Shown: one piece after another, positions 1 through 9,109 of the stretch
Layout of the letters: each line of letters begins with the position of its first letter
How positions within the stretch are numbered: the stretch's first letter is position 1
Source: Opitutales bacterium
GTDB taxonomy: Bacteria; Verrucomicrobiota; Verrucomicrobiia; Opitutales; UBA2995
Length of the DNA: 64,000 nt
Assembly: GCA_022824405.1 (NCBI GenBank)
Contig: JAJDZZ010000036.1
Span: 1 to 64,000, forward strand
Direction: 5' to 3'
Made by a program: the position numbers and the translations under genes
Notes under the pieces: generated by a model
Told to the model about the DNA's origin: nothing
The model's input: the letters and a program-made list of their open reading frames with translations, nothing else
Database searches by the model: none

Positions 1-3
1 AGA

Positions 4-67
4 GCAAGGATGCTCTTGCCCTACCAAATATACCCGGCTGCATGCGGTAGGGCAGCGGCATCCTTGC
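4..67. repeat. Inverted pair of REP-like repeats (pair A)
   Basis: The 22-base arm at 4-25 and the arm at 46-67 are reverse complements at 19 of 22 positions. The mismatches sit in the middle (aag against gcg). Both arms share a 'ggtagggca...gcatccttgc' core when read in the same direction. The unit is intergenic and can fold into a cruciform. It looks like a doublet of a dispersed palindromic repeat, but only this copy is in the window, so the dispersed nature is inferred. Confidence 0.6.
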
Positions 68-110
68 CGCGCCGATCAGGTTCAACGAAAGATATGGCAT
101 TCCAGAGCAA

Positions 111-179
111 TCGCGGGATAAACCCGCTCCTACAAACCTCCAATTGTTAAAATCGTAGGAGCGGCTTTACGTCGTGATT
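111..179. repeat. Inverted pair of REP-like repeats (pair B)
   Basis: The stretch 'gataaacccgctcctaca' near 117-134 and 'cgtaggagcggctttacgtcg' near 154-174 are inverted, imperfect copies of one unit with the core taggagcgg-(g/c)-ttta. The layout, two oppositely oriented units with a short AT-rich spacer, is that of REP doublets (REPINs). It is a different repeat family from pair A, which lies 44 bases to the left. No REP-type (RAYT) transposase gene is in the window. Confidence 0.6.
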
Positions 180-345
180 CTTCATTCTATATTTCCAAAA
201 AAGAACGATTTGGGCAACAACCCCTCCAGGACTGACCCCATGGCGGATGCCGGCAGGGGGTTCGTGCCGATGAACTGTCCCACCAGCGGTAAGCTCTGCC
301 CAGAAGTGGCTGGACCCAAGAAAAACTCCGCGTCAGGATTTTGCC

Positions 346-933
346 ATGGTTGTTGGATTAACCGGCAATTTTGGAAGCGGGAAATCGACCGTGTTGGAAT
401 TTTTCAACCAACTCGGGGCCAAGACGATCGATTCCGACCAATTCGTGGCGGAAATTTACGCCTCCGATGAGGCGTTCAAGGAGGCCTTGAGACAAAAATT
501 CGGGCCGGAAGTCTTCGACGCGGATGGCGGTGTGATACGCAAAAAGCTGGGAAAAATAGCTTTTACCAGTTCGGAGAAACTGGCTTGGCTGGAAGGGGAA
601 CTCCATCCCAGGGTAAATAAAATCCGTCAAAACCTCATTAAACAGGATCCTCAGGCCCTCTGGGTGGTGGAAATTCCTCTACTATTTGAAAAAAACCTTG
701 AAAAAGAGGTGGAATATTCCATAACCGTTATTTCGAATTACTCATTAAGGGTCGATCGGCTGAAAAATCGCGGATTTAGTCCGGAAGTCGTGGCAGCGCG
801 GAATTCCAAGCAGCTTCCACAAGCACGCAAAGCATCCAGGGCAAATTTCGTAATTTTAAACGACGGTTCCATCGAGTTTCTCAAAATGCAGGTGATGCAT
901 CTCTATCGCCAACTCCAATCCGCCCAAGCCTGA
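346..933 (+). CDS. coaE: Dephospho-CoA kinase
   Basis: Cytoplasmic kinase that phosphorylates the 3'-hydroxyl of dephospho-CoA with ATP, the last step of coenzyme A synthesis. The 195-residue length is normal for the family. The P-loop GNFGSGKS is at residues 7-14 (most relatives have GGIGSGKS), followed by DSD at 29-31, an HP pair at 87-88 and PLLFE at 111-115, all family hallmarks. An alternative frame open from 174 overlaps it but is only a shadow. The ATG at 346 opens directly into the first beta strand and P-loop, so there is no room for a later start. No clear Shine-Dalgarno sequence is visible. Rho follows 121 bases downstream on the same strand. Confidence 0.95.
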   Translation: MVVGLTGNFGSGKSTVLEFFNQLGAKTIDSDQFVAEIYASDEAFKEALRQKFGPEVFDADGGVIRKKLGKIAFTSSEKLAWLEGELHPRVNKIRQNLIKQDPQALWVVEIPLLFEKNLEKEVEYSITVISNYSLRVDRLKNRGFSPEVVAARNSKQLPQARKASRANFVILNDGSIEFLKMQVMHLYRQLQSAQA

Positions 934-1054
934 TTACGGGCATATTCCTCAGAACCGATTTTTGGATTCGGCCCAGTAAGCCGATTCGATTTATTCCAAT
1001 TCTAACAATCCGACCATAACCTTGGTTCAAACGGCCCCATGCGGGTCACCTGTC

Positions 1055-2794
1055 ATGTCCAGCCAAAATCCTTCCATGCAAGACACGCTACCCCTGCCGG
1101 AGGTGGGGACGGAAACGGTTCATCCCCAACCCAGGCCTTCTCCAAAACGCCCCGATTCCGCGGTGGAATCCTCCTCCAAGGAAACGGCTCCGAAGGAACC
1201 TGCGGACAAAATGGATGCGGCGGCCGGCGACGGTGCAAAGCCCCGGTCCAAGCAGCCTGGTGGAATATCCCATAAGCACCCGCACCACCGCCGTAGCGAC
1301 GGACCTAAAGGAACTTTTAAAAAGCGGCCCAAAAAGCCGCATCCCGGTCAGAAACCACCCAGAAGAAAGCATCCGCCACATCAGGCAAAAAAGAAGAGAC
1401 CGCCCAAAAAGAGGAGGAAAGTGGTCGATTCCATCGTTCTGCCTTCGTTGGGGAGATTATTGGAAGATCCCGTCCTTAAGGACGTCGACCAATTGAAAGT
1501 CCGGGCCGGGGAATACGATGGCGGAGGAACGCCGATACGGCTCAACCGTTATTACGGTATGCCGCTTCTCGAATTGGTCGGGGAGGTCGAAGCCATGGGG
1601 GTCAAGTTCAGCACGGCGCCCAATCGGCGCATCCTTCTTCAAAAGCTCATCCAGGTTGCGGCAGAGCAAAAACGGCCTATTCTCGATAGCGGACTGCTTT
1701 GGGTTACCGAAGATGACGGGGCCTGGGTCGTACACGAACACAACAACTACGTTCCCCGGGCGGAAGACTTTTTCGTGCCCCAATGTTTGGTCGAAAAATA
1801 CGGTCTTCAGTCTGGGCACATGGTGGATATCCAGGTGCTTCCTCAGATGGGAAATGGTTGCGCCTACGTGGTGAACATGACCACTGCTTCCGGGTTACCC
1901 TTGGAGGAGGTGAAAAATGTCACCCCTTTCGAGGATCTCATTCCCTACTATCCGACGGAGCGGATCCTCCTGGAAACACCCGTCCAAGACCTGAGAAATC
2001 ACGATGTCTCAATGCGGGTGATCGACGCGCTAACACCGATTGGATTCGGCCAACGCGGGTTGATCGTGGCGCCGCCGCGAACGGGTAAAACGGTGCTGCT
2101 CCAAGGCATAGCCAATTCTCTGGAGCAAAACAGTCCGGAGGCGGATCTCATCGTTTTACTCATCGACGAACGGCCGGAAGAAGTAACGGATTTCCGTCGA
2201 ATGGTGAAGGGCGAGGTCATAGCATCGACCTTCGATGAAGCGGCTGATAACCACGTTCACGTTGCCGAGATGGTAATCGAAAAGGCCAGGCGCATGGTGG
2301 AAGTGGGCAAGGATGTCATCATACTGCTCGATTCCATAACCCGCCTGGCCCGGGGTTACAACACCACCATGCCCAATACCGGCAAGATACTTTCCGGTGG
2401 GGTAGAGGCGGGCGCCCTGCAAAAACCAAAACGGTTTTTCGGTTCGGCCCGGAACATTGAAGGCGGGGGCAGCCTTACCATCATGGGAACGGCCCTCATT
2501 GAAACGGGAAGCAAAATGGACGAGGTGGTTTTTGAAGAATTCAAAGGCACTGGAAACATGGAATTACACCTCGATCGCGCCCTTTCCGATAAGCGCATTT
2601 TCCCCTCTATCAACCTGGAAAGAAGTGGAACCCGGAAGGAGGAATTGCTCTACCACCGTGATGAGATGCCCCGGATATATGCATTGCGGAGGGCCATGAA
2701 GGGCGTGCCCGGAACGGAGGCCATGGAAATGTTGATTGCCCGCATGAAAAAGACAGCCACCAATGCGGAGTTTCTCATGCAGGTCAACCGGTGA
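1055..2794 (+). CDS. rho: Transcription termination factor Rho with basic N-terminal extension
   Basis: Hexameric RNA-dependent ATPase that ends transcription at Rho-dependent sites. From the ATG at 1055 it has 579 residues, about 160 more than E. coli Rho. The surplus is an N-terminal tail: residues 1-60 are acidic/proline-rich and about 62-123 are very rich in Lys, Arg, His and Pro. The Rho N-terminal and cold-shock-like RNA-binding domains follow, then the ATPase core with Walker A APPRTGKT at 339-346 and the Walker B region [16 protein letters not shown]. The open frame extends to a TTG at 1022. Neither start has a good ribosome-binding site, and I chose the ATG. Tails of this kind occur in Rho of several phyla and bind RNA or change termination. 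That role is not shown here. Confidence 0.95.
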   Translation: MSSQNPSMQDTLPLPEVGTETVHPQPRPSPKRPDSAVESSSKETAPKEPADKMDAAAGDGAKPRSKQPGGISHKHPHHRRSDGPKGTFKKRPKKPHPGQKPPRRKHPPHQAKKKRPPKKRRKVVDSIVLPSLGRLLEDPVLKDVDQLKVRAGEYDGGGTPIRLNRYYGMPLLELVGEVEAMGVKFSTAPNRRILLQKLIQVAAEQKRPILDSGLLWVTEDDGAWVVHEHNNYVPRAEDFFVPQCLVEKYGLQSGHMVDIQVLPQMGNGCAYVVNMTTASGLPLEEVKNVTPFEDLIPYYPTERILLETPVQDLRNHDVSMRVIDALTPIGFGQRGLIVAPPRTGKTVLLQGIANSLEQNSPEADLIVLLIDERPEEVTDFRRMVKGEVIASTFDEAADNHVHVAEMVIEKARRMVEVGKDVIILLDSITRLARGYNTTMPNTGKILSGGVEAGALQKPKRFFGSARNIEGGGSLTIMGTALIETGSKMDEVVFEEFKGTGNMELHLDRALSDKRIFPSINLERSGTRKEELLYHRDEMPRIYALRRAMKGVPGTEAMEMLIARMKKTATNAEFLMQVNR

Positions 2795-2963
2795 GACACG
2801 AATTAGGAATTAGGGATAGACCGCGGATGGGCACTGATTACAAGCGGGCAATCCGCTTTATTCAGACCGAGTGAATTGCCGCAGGATTACTCATCTTATG
2901 ATTCTCTGTGTTTAATAGACATGAAGATGTGTGCTCATTCATGGCTATATTCTTCGCGTATGT

Positions 2964-3941
2964 TCATTCCTCGTTCGTGATCGCGGCTGGGGAAGTCGGG
3001 CTCAGAAGTTCGGCGGCGAGGCCGAAGCGGAGATTGTGAAAGGTATGAAAAATTTTTTTTACCCCGGCCCATTGCCCCAGGACGATCAGTATTAGCAGAG
3101 AGACGGGAAAAACATCTGCCCGATTGGGAGGCATGCTGGGGATGCGCAGGCGCCGGTCCAGGTGATATCGGCGCACCTCCTGAAAGACGGACCTTAAGCC
3201 TTCAAGGGTCATGTAAGGGCTGGATTCTTCCAGTGTACGACCCGTTCGTCCGGCCAAAATTGCCCGCGCCGTGGAGATGGTTCCCCCCGTGCCTACACCG
3301 AGGACCGTTTCCTTATGGGCCAGTGCGAGTGGCAGGTCACTTACCCGTTGCATGACTTCCTTTTCTACCAGATTCGCTTCCGAGTCGGATAGGGGAGAAC
3401 TGGCGTCTGTTAAAAAGGATTCCATTATCCGAACCCCACCCAGGGGAAGGCTCTGGGCCAAACGGACTTGTCCCTCAAGGATATGAATGCACTCCACGCT
3501 TCCCCCACCCAGATCGAAGATGACAATCTCCTTTTGCCCCTTTAGATTGGGATCGGTCAAAATGCCTTTGGCGATAAGATCTGCCTCTCTGTCCCCGGAA
3601 ATCACTTCCAACGTTGTACCGGTGATATCGCGGATGAGCCCGATAAACTCATCCCGATTGCGGGCTTCGCGCACGGCGCTGGTAGCCACGATGCGGATGA
3701 ACGCGGGGTTGAAGGCGACCATTTTCCGGAAGAGAAAGTTTACCACCTTGGCGGCCCGATCCATATTCTGCTTCCGAAGAACCGGTTTTGCTTTACCGAT
3801 GCCGGTTCCGATCCGGGTCTCGCAGGTTTGCTCGGCCAGTACCTTTAGGGAATTCCCCTTTTTTTGAAGGACCAGCATTTTAATGGTATTGCTGCCGATA
3901 TCGATTGCGCCGGCGACGCGGGTAGGGGTAAGGGGGCTCAT
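2964..3941 (-). CDS. Ppx/GppA family exopolyphosphatase / pppGpp phosphatase
   Basis: 325-residue member of the actin-fold Ppx/GppA phosphatases, which remove terminal phosphate from polyphosphate or from pppGpp. The phosphate-1 motif (AIDIGSNTIKMLV, from about residue 12) and the glycine-rich FDLGGGSVE loop around 145 are clear, as is GVGTGGT near 217. At this length it has only the two-lobed catalytic core and lacks the C-terminal HD/ridge domain of E. coli Ppx, so substrate choice cannot be read from sequence. It is the last gene of a leftward run, with its start only 5 bases after the rsmI stop. Confidence 0.88.
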   Translation of the reverse strand: MSPLTPTRVAGAIDIGSNTIKMLVLQKKGNSLKVLAEQTCETRIGTGIGKAKPVLRKQNMDRAAKVVNFLFRKMVAFNPAFIRIVATSAVREARNRDEFIGLIRDITGTTLEVISGDREADLIAKGILTDPNLKGQKEIVIFDLGGGSVECIHILEGQVRLAQSLPLGGVRIMESFLTDASSPLSDSEANLVEKEVMQRVSDLPLALAHKETVLGVGTGGTISTARAILAGRTGRTLEESSPYMTLEGLRSVFQEVRRYHLDRRLRIPSMPPNRADVFPVSLLILIVLGQWAGVKKIFHTFHNLRFGLAAELLSPTSPAAITNEE

Positions 3942-3946
3942 AGGCG

Positions 3947-4663
3947 CTACAAAACGAAGCTTGCCGGGGCAATGATGACGACAAATTCGCCCTTGCGGGA
4001 ACCTCGGGCTACCCGCTCCTCCACTTGTGCGGCCGGGCCGGTGAGAATGGTCTCGTGCAACTTGGTCAATTCTCGGGCCACGCAGAGCACGCGGTCGGGT
4101 CCCATGATTTCAGACACTTCCGAGAGAAGCTTTTTAATGCGGTGAGTGGCTTCGAACAAAATTTGGGTTTGTTCGGAATCGAGGTGATTTTCCAAAAACC
4201 GCCGTCGAGCGGCCGCTTTGGGCGGCAAAAACCCGACAAAAGTGAACGCGTTGCTTGGGAGGCCCGAAGCGGACAGGGCGGACAAGGATGCGGAAGGGCC
4301 GGGAATGGGAGATACGGGAAGATCTCGCCTTTTACACTCCCGAACGAGGCGGAACCCCGGGTCGCTCACTGTTGGGGTGCCGGCGTCTGAAATGAGGGCG
4401 ATGGCCTGTCCTCTTTCGATTCTATCAGCAAGAATGCGCGCTTGCCTGTGCTCGTTGTGCTCGTGATAGGGGATGAGGTTTTTCTCGATGCCGTAGCGGT
4501 GGAGGAGCCGGGAACTGATTCTCTTATCTTCACAGGCGATGGCGTTGCAGGATCTCAGCACATCGAGGGCTCGTAAGGAAAGATCGGCCAAGTTCCCTAT
4601 GGGAGTGGCCACCACGTAAAGCCCGGCGGACAACGGTGATCCGCTTTCCATGGGTTCGTCCAT
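3947..4663 (-). CDS. rsmI: 16S rRNA (cytidine-1402-2'-O)-methyltransferase
   Basis: Adds the 2'-O-methyl group to C1402 of 16S rRNA, in the ribosomal decoding centre, using S-adenosylmethionine. The 238 residues carry the tetrapyrrole-methylase-like fold: VVATPIGNLADLSLRAL near the N terminus, CEDKR around 49, ALISDAGTPTVSDPG around 100 and the GPSA turn. E. coli RsmI is somewhat longer at the C terminus. An inner Met at residue 5 is an alternative start. It sits between a small lipoprotein gene and ppx in a tightly packed leftward run and is probably co-transcribed with both. Confidence 0.93.
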   Translation of the reverse strand: MDEPMESGSPLSAGLYVVATPIGNLADLSLRALDVLRSCNAIACEDKRISSRLLHRYGIEKNLIPYHEHNEHRQARILADRIERGQAIALISDAGTPTVSDPGFRLVRECKRRDLPVSPIPGPSASLSALSASGLPSNAFTFVGFLPPKAAARRRFLENHLDSEQTQILFEATHRIKKLLSEVSEIMGPDRVLCVARELTKLHETILTGPAAQVEERVARGSRKGEFVVIIAPASFVL

Positions 4664-4690
4664 GCCGGGGGAGGATGTCGAATAGAAATA

Positions 4691-4852
4691 TCAGGTGCCG
4701 GGATTGCCCACCCCAGGGAGTTGCTGCTCCCAATTGGCCGGCCTGCTCCATGGAATGGAAGTATCGTAGGGACTTTTTTCCCCGCAACCGGCGAAGAGCA
4801 AAATTCCTGAAGCAACCATGGAAAATGCAAGGAGGATTCGAATAATTTTCAT
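4691..4852 (-). CDS. Small lipoprotein (53 residues), function unknown
   Basis: A 53-codon gene from the ATG at 4852 to a TGA at 4691-4693. The product starts with MKIIR, continues with a hydrophobic stretch to residue 21 and reaches a lipobox-like FAGC with the acylated Cys at 23. The remaining 30 residues are polar, with the string IPWSRPANWE followed by LPGVGNPG before the stop. The signal peptide, lipobox and placement, 12 bases after the previous stop and 27 bases before rsmI, argue for a real gene. I do not recognise a characterised family. Short lipoproteins with a PW..P..WE...PG pattern are, as far as I recall, found in other Opitutae. Phenylalanine at -3 of the lipobox is less usual. 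Confidence 0.7.
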   Translation of the reverse strand: MKIIRILLAFSMVASGILLFAGCGEKSPYDTSIPWSRPANWEQQLPGVGNPGT

Positions 4853-4864
4853 CGGTTTTCTGGG

Positions 4865-5665
4865 TTAATGGATATGAGCCATATCGCCTGCATGAATGCC
4901 GGGGACATTCAGATTATCCCCAGTATTGGTCGAATTAAGGATTTGGGCAATACTGAAATCTTCGGTGATATGGGTAAGGTGGACCAGGCCCACAGCGGTT
5001 TGATCGCGAGTCAGGACCAGGTTTTGACCTTCCCTGGCCCCCTTGGCCCGTCCGTAGTCCAGGACTACGAAGGAGCTGCCCGGGCCAACCCGGATAATTT
5101 CCCCGACAGGTTGGGCGAACCGGGTCAGGAGATGGGTGGCCGGGTTGGAAGGACGGGTTTGAGAAAAGTCTTTGCCGGATAAGGACACCTTTGGGGGACT
5201 TTTTTTCAGGGAGGTATTTTCCGCTTCCAGTTCGAGAACCCGTGATTGAAGCCGGGCCAGTCTTTCCTGCCAATCGGGTGGGGATGCATTGGCCTGCAAG
5301 GCATTGATTTGGAGCCTGAGTTTGCGGTTGCTCACCCCCAGTTGCCGGATTTCCTCATTGTGGGAATTTTGCGCTGATCCAGCTCGCTCAATCTTATCTG
5401 ACAACGAATCGATCCGCTGCTTGAAGTTCGAGGCCTTGGCAGCTTCTTCCTCGGCCAAACGCTGTTGAAGAACGTTTTCTTCCCGGGCGGTGACGATTCG
5501 GGATTCCAATTCCACCGCCTCCAATATTTTTTCCTGCAAGGCGTTTCGGGAAAGAAACAGGTTTTTTTCGATATCCCGCATTTTGTTCCTCATGGTGAAG
5601 TAAAGGGCTCCCGAACAGGCCAGGGTCAAAAGGGCGACAAGGGGGGGGATGAATTTGCGGTGCAT
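4865..5665 (-). CDS. Membrane-anchored coiled-coil protein, unknown function
   Basis: 266 residues in three parts. A short N-terminal membrane anchor spans about residues 7-26 (PPLVALLTLACSGALYF). A long charged coiled-coil region runs from about 30 to 155 and is rich in Glu, Leu, Arg and Gln. A C-terminal beta-rich region of about 80 residues contains GEIIRVGPGSSFVVLDYG and GAREGQNLVLTRD. The last part resembles in style the small beta-barrel modules that follow coiled coils in periplasmic proteins such as MreC, but I cannot assign it. It lies 5 bases after the pgi stop and 12 bases before the small lipoprotein gene, so it probably belongs to the same transcript. Confidence 0.75.
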   Translation of the reverse strand: MHRKFIPPLVALLTLACSGALYFTMRNKMRDIEKNLFLSRNALQEKILEAVELESRIVTAREENVLQQRLAEEEAAKASNFKQRIDSLSDKIERAGSAQNSHNEEIRQLGVSNRKLRLQINALQANASPPDWQERLARLQSRVLELEAENTSLKKSPPKVSLSGKDFSQTRPSNPATHLLTRFAQPVGEIIRVGPGSSFVVLDYGRAKGAREGQNLVLTRDQTAVGLVHLTHITEDFSIAQILNSTNTGDNLNVPGIHAGDMAHIH

Positions 5666-5670
5666 GCGGA

Positions 5671-7242
5671 TCAGCCGGCGGCGAATCTGGCCTCAAGCCC
5701 GGTCCCCTGGCTGGAAATGCGCCGGGAAGGATTGGCCGCGAGGTGTTCGAGCAATTTAAAAACCGTTTCGGTATCGTCCTGGCAACCCAATCCCAACGCC
5801 ACCTCTTCGGCAGAGTGGTCCGATTCGGGGTGGGCGGTCAGGAATTGCACCACCTTTTTTTGCAATTCAAGAATTTGGGAAGCGGCCTGCTTGCTCGCTT
5901 CAACGCCAGGTTGGTGGTAAGCGTTGATATTAATGAGGGAGGCATAAAATCCCACGGCTCGTTCGTAGAGCGCGATGAGAAGGCCGACCGAAAACGGGCT
6001 GATTTCGTCAATGGCAATAGTTATGGATTGCCGCTGTTTGCGGTATAGGGCGGAGCGGGTGCCCAGCAGAAAACCGTTGAGGTAATCTCCCGTGGTAATA
6101 CCGGGTTCGACTTTCAAGTCCGGGAGATGACGATCCTTTAGAACCTGAATGAAGGTGACGAAAAAGTTATGGACCCCATCGCGTAATTGCTGCAGGTAAG
6201 CGTGCTGGTCGGTCGATCCTTTGTTGCCGTAGACGGCTATTCCCTGGTTAACCGTGGCGCCCTCCAAGTCGAGTTCTTTGCCCAGGGATTCCATCAGGAG
6301 TTGTTGCAAATATTTGGCAAACAGTTGCAGGCGGTCTTTGTAAGGCAGAATGACCATGTCCTTGGCCCCTTTCCCTTCGGTTGCGTAATACCACATGAGG
6401 GCCAGAAGAGCAGCCGGGTTTTTCCGTGTGTGGTTAGTGCGGGTGGCGATATCCATGCTGGCGGCTCCGGCCAAAAGGCGCTCTACATCGATTCCCTGAA
6501 GGGCGGCGGGAATGAGCCCCACGGCGGAGGTTTGGCTGGTTCGGCCACCGACCCAGTCCCATAAGGGGAACCGTTCCACCCATCCTTCGGCCGCGGCCAG
6601 TCGGTCCAGCTTGGAACCGCCTTCGGTTATGGCCAGGGCATGCCGGGAAAAATCCAGGTTGGCCCCTGCATAAGCGCGCTTGGCTTCCAGCATGCCATTG
6701 CGGGTTTCCACGGTTCCGCCTGATTTGGAAATAATCAGGCATAGGGTTCGACCAAGTTCCCCATCGAGTTCCGAAAAGGTGCGGTCCATTCCGTCCGGAT
6801 CGGTGTTGTCGAAGAAATGAACTGCGAGACGGTCGCGTTTGGGATGGCCCAATGCGTTACCCACTAGTTGAGGGCCCAGGGCGGAGCCGCCAATTCCGAC
6901 AATCAACAGGTTTTGGAACGTCCCGGATTGGCCCGCGATTTCCCCGGCATGAACGCGGTTCGCAAAATGGTGTATCTTACGTAGGGTTTGGCTGATCTCA
7001 CGGGTGATTTCCTCTGAAGGCGCAAGTTCGGGCGCGCGCAGCCAGTAGTGTCCCACCATGCGATTTTCGTCGGGATTGGCCGTGGACCCTCCTTCCAGAT
7101 CGGCCATGGCCCGGTAGGCAGCCTGGATTTTGGGTTCCATTTCAATGAGAAATTCATCATCGAAATCCATCCGGCTGATATCCAGGGAGAATCCCATGGA
7201 AGCGCTGTAATAGTAATATTGTTTAAAGCGGGACCAACTCAC
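5671..7242 (-). CDS. pgi: Glucose-6-phosphate isomerase
   Basis: Interconverts glucose 6-phosphate and fructose 6-phosphate. Family signatures seen: [12 protein letters not shown] near residue 100, [13 protein letters not shown], the catalytic-Glu segment [11 protein letters not shown], the catalytic-His segment [12 protein letters not shown] and the lysine segment [12 protein letters not shown] near the C terminus. The frame stays open upstream to 7335, inside ilvD, but that stretch is basic and unlike PGI. I place the start at the GTG at 7242, which begins [11 protein letters not shown], giving 523 residues. An ATG at 7197 is the fallback. No strong ribosome-binding site distinguishes them. 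The gene lies 37 bases after the ilvD stop, so the two may share a transcript. Confidence 0.93.
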   Translation of the reverse strand: MSWSRFKQYYYYSASMGFSLDISRMDFDDEFLIEMEPKIQAAYRAMADLEGGSTANPDENRMVGHYWLRAPELAPSEEITREISQTLRKIHHFANRVHAGEIAGQSGTFQNLLIVGIGGSALGPQLVGNALGHPKRDRLAVHFFDNTDPDGMDRTFSELDGELGRTLCLIISKSGGTVETRNGMLEAKRAYAGANLDFSRHALAITEGGSKLDRLAAAEGWVERFPLWDWVGGRTSQTSAVGLIPAALQGIDVERLLAGAASMDIATRTNHTRKNPAALLALMWYYATEGKGAKDMVILPYKDRLQLFAKYLQQLLMESLGKELDLEGATVNQGIAVYGNKGSTDQHAYLQQLRDGVHNFFVTFIQVLKDRHLPDLKVEPGITTGDYLNGFLLGTRSALYRKQRQSITIAIDEISPFSVGLLIALYERAVGFYASLININAYHQPGVEASKQAASQILELQKKVVQFLTAHPESDHSAEEVALGLGCQDDTETVFKLLEHLAANPSRRISSQGTGLEARFAAG

Positions 7243-7279
7243 GATTGTCCGGGGAAAAATCTGGGGAAGGCTTTTGGAT

Positions 7280-8980
7280 TTAGAGATCCTTGTCCGTAAC
7301 CGCTCCAAACGATGCCGAAGTAACTGTTTTCGCATACTTGGCCAAAACGCCTCTTCTTTCCGGGCACCCGGATGGTTTGTATTTCCTCAATCTGTTCTTC
7401 AGTTCCTCATCCGGAATGAGGAGTTGGATGGTGTTTTTGACCGCGTCAATCTCGATTACATCGCCATCCCGGACCACCCCGATGGGTCCTCCGACGGCGG
7501 CTTCCGGTGTGATATGGCCGACGTCAAAACCGTGGCTTCCGCCTGAGAAGCGTCCGTCGGTAATGAGAGCAACATCCATAATGAGGCCCCGGCCGGCCAC
7601 CGCGGAAGTGGGCGAGAGCATTTCCCGCATTCCCGGGCCGCCTACGGGACCCTCGTTGCGTATAACCACAATATTACCCTTTTCAATATCCCCTCGCAGA
7701 ATGCCTTGCAGGGCATCTTCCTCTCCTTCGTAAACTTTGGCCGTCCCTTTGAAATAGAGACCTTCCTTGCCCGTAATCTTACCCACTGCTCCGGTTGGGG
7801 CGAGATTGCCCTTGAGAATCCGTAAATGGCTTTCCTTTTTTATAGGGTTGCCCCAGTCGCGCACGATGTCCTGTCCTGCCGGGTAGGGGGCGACGTCCCG
7901 AAGCGTTTCTGCCAAAGTGAGGCCCGATACTGTCAGGCAATCGCCGTGTAACCGACCCCGATCGAGCAAGGTTTTCATCAAAGGGCGGATTCCGCCAATA
8001 GCGACCAATTCCGACATGGTATGGGGGCCAAACGGTTTCACGTCGCAAAGCAAGGGCACGCGCGCTCCGATTTCCCTGAAGTCATCGATGCTCAAATCGA
8101 CTTCGGCGGCATGGGCCATGGCCAGGAGGTGGAGGACAAGATTGGTGGAACCTCCCAAGGCTATGCAGGTTGTGATGGCGTTTTCAAAGGCCTTGCGCGT
8201 CATGATATGGCGGGGTTTTATCCCCTTCCGAACCAGATTTACCACCGCTACCCCGGCGTCGTAACAATCCATCTTTTTGGCATCGGATATGGCCGCTTGG
8301 GCGGAGCTGTCGGGCAGGCTCATTCCCAGGGCTTCGATGGCGGAAGCCATGGTGTTGGCCGTGTACATACCCCCGCAGGAACCGGGGCCGGGAATGGCGC
8401 AGGTTTCGATCTGTTTGAGTTCGGCGTCATCGATTTCACCGCGGGCGTGTCTTCCCACCGCTTCAAATATGCTGACAATATCGACAGGTCTCTCTTTGTG
8501 GATTCCGGGCATGATGGTGCCCCCGTAAACGAAAACTGCGGGCCGGTTGAGGCGCGCAATGGCCATCATGCAGGCAGGCATGTTCTTATCGCAGCCGCCA
8601 ATGGCCACCAATCCGTCCATGCCCTCGGCCGCTACAACGGTTTCAATGGAATCGGCAATGACTTCCCTCGAAACCAGGGAATAACGCATGCCCTTGGTCC
8701 CCATGGATATGCCGTCGGACACGGTGATGGTATTGAACTCCACTCCTTTGCCGCCAGCATCATCGGCGCCGCGACAGGATCTCTTGGCTAACCCGTCGAT
8801 GTGCATATTGCATGGCGTGACCATGCTCCAAGTGGAGGCGATTCCGATCTGAGGCTTCACGAAATCCTCATCCTCGAAACCGACGGCTCGCAGCATGGAG
8901 CGATTGGGAGCGCGGTGATCTCCATCGACCACAACGGAGGAAAATTGGCGTGGATTATGACTTGAATCTGTAGGGATCAA
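7280..8980 (-). CDS. ilvD: Dihydroxy-acid dehydratase
   Basis: Iron-sulfur dehydratase of the branched-chain amino acid pathway that turns 2,3-dihydroxy-isovalerate and -methylvalerate into the 2-keto acids. The 566-residue length is normal. The three cluster-ligand cysteines lie in [21 protein letters not shown] and [14 protein letters not shown], and the C-terminal [15 protein letters not shown] is typical. The only start that keeps the conserved N terminus is a TTG at 8980 (reading MIPTDSS...). Upstream of it no good ribosome-binding site is visible, so the exact start is uncertain. It heads the leftward run that continues into pgi and is divergent from scpB. Confidence 0.95.
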   Translation of the reverse strand: MIPTDSSHNPRQFSSVVVDGDHRAPNRSMLRAVGFEDEDFVKPQIGIASTWSMVTPCNMHIDGLAKRSCRGADDAGGKGVEFNTITVSDGISMGTKGMRYSLVSREVIADSIETVVAAEGMDGLVAIGGCDKNMPACMMAIARLNRPAVFVYGGTIMPGIHKERPVDIVSIFEAVGRHARGEIDDAELKQIETCAIPGPGSCGGMYTANTMASAIEALGMSLPDSSAQAAISDAKKMDCYDAGVAVVNLVRKGIKPRHIMTRKAFENAITTCIALGGSTNLVLHLLAMAHAAEVDLSIDDFREIGARVPLLCDVKPFGPHTMSELVAIGGIRPLMKTLLDRGRLHGDCLTVSGLTLAETLRDVAPYPAGQDIVRDWGNPIKKESHLRILKGNLAPTGAVGKITGKEGLYFKGTAKVYEGEEDALQGILRGDIEKGNIVVIRNEGPVGGPGMREMLSPTSAVAGRGLIMDVALITDGRFSGGSHGFDVGHITPEAAVGGPIGVVRDGDVIEIDAVKNTIQLLIPDEELKNRLRKYKPSGCPERRGVLAKYAKTVTSASFGAVTDKDL

Positions 8981-9109
8981 CGTAAGTTGGGGGTTTGGTT
9001 CGAAATGCCTTTGACCTGCGATACACCTCTCGCTAGGAATCGGGCACTTTCGAAAATTTTATTTTAAACTACAACCCAAAAGAGGAAACATGTAAGGGTT
9101 CCAGGAATT

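Noticed and set aside
174-470. A 98-codon frame upstream of and across the coaE start
   Set aside because: It overlaps coaE out of frame, has no domain or signal, and starts within the repeat region.
2843-2857. A small hairpin (agcgg/ccgct) after rho as a terminator
   Set aside because: The stem has only 5 bp and the following T run is broken, so it is too weak to call.
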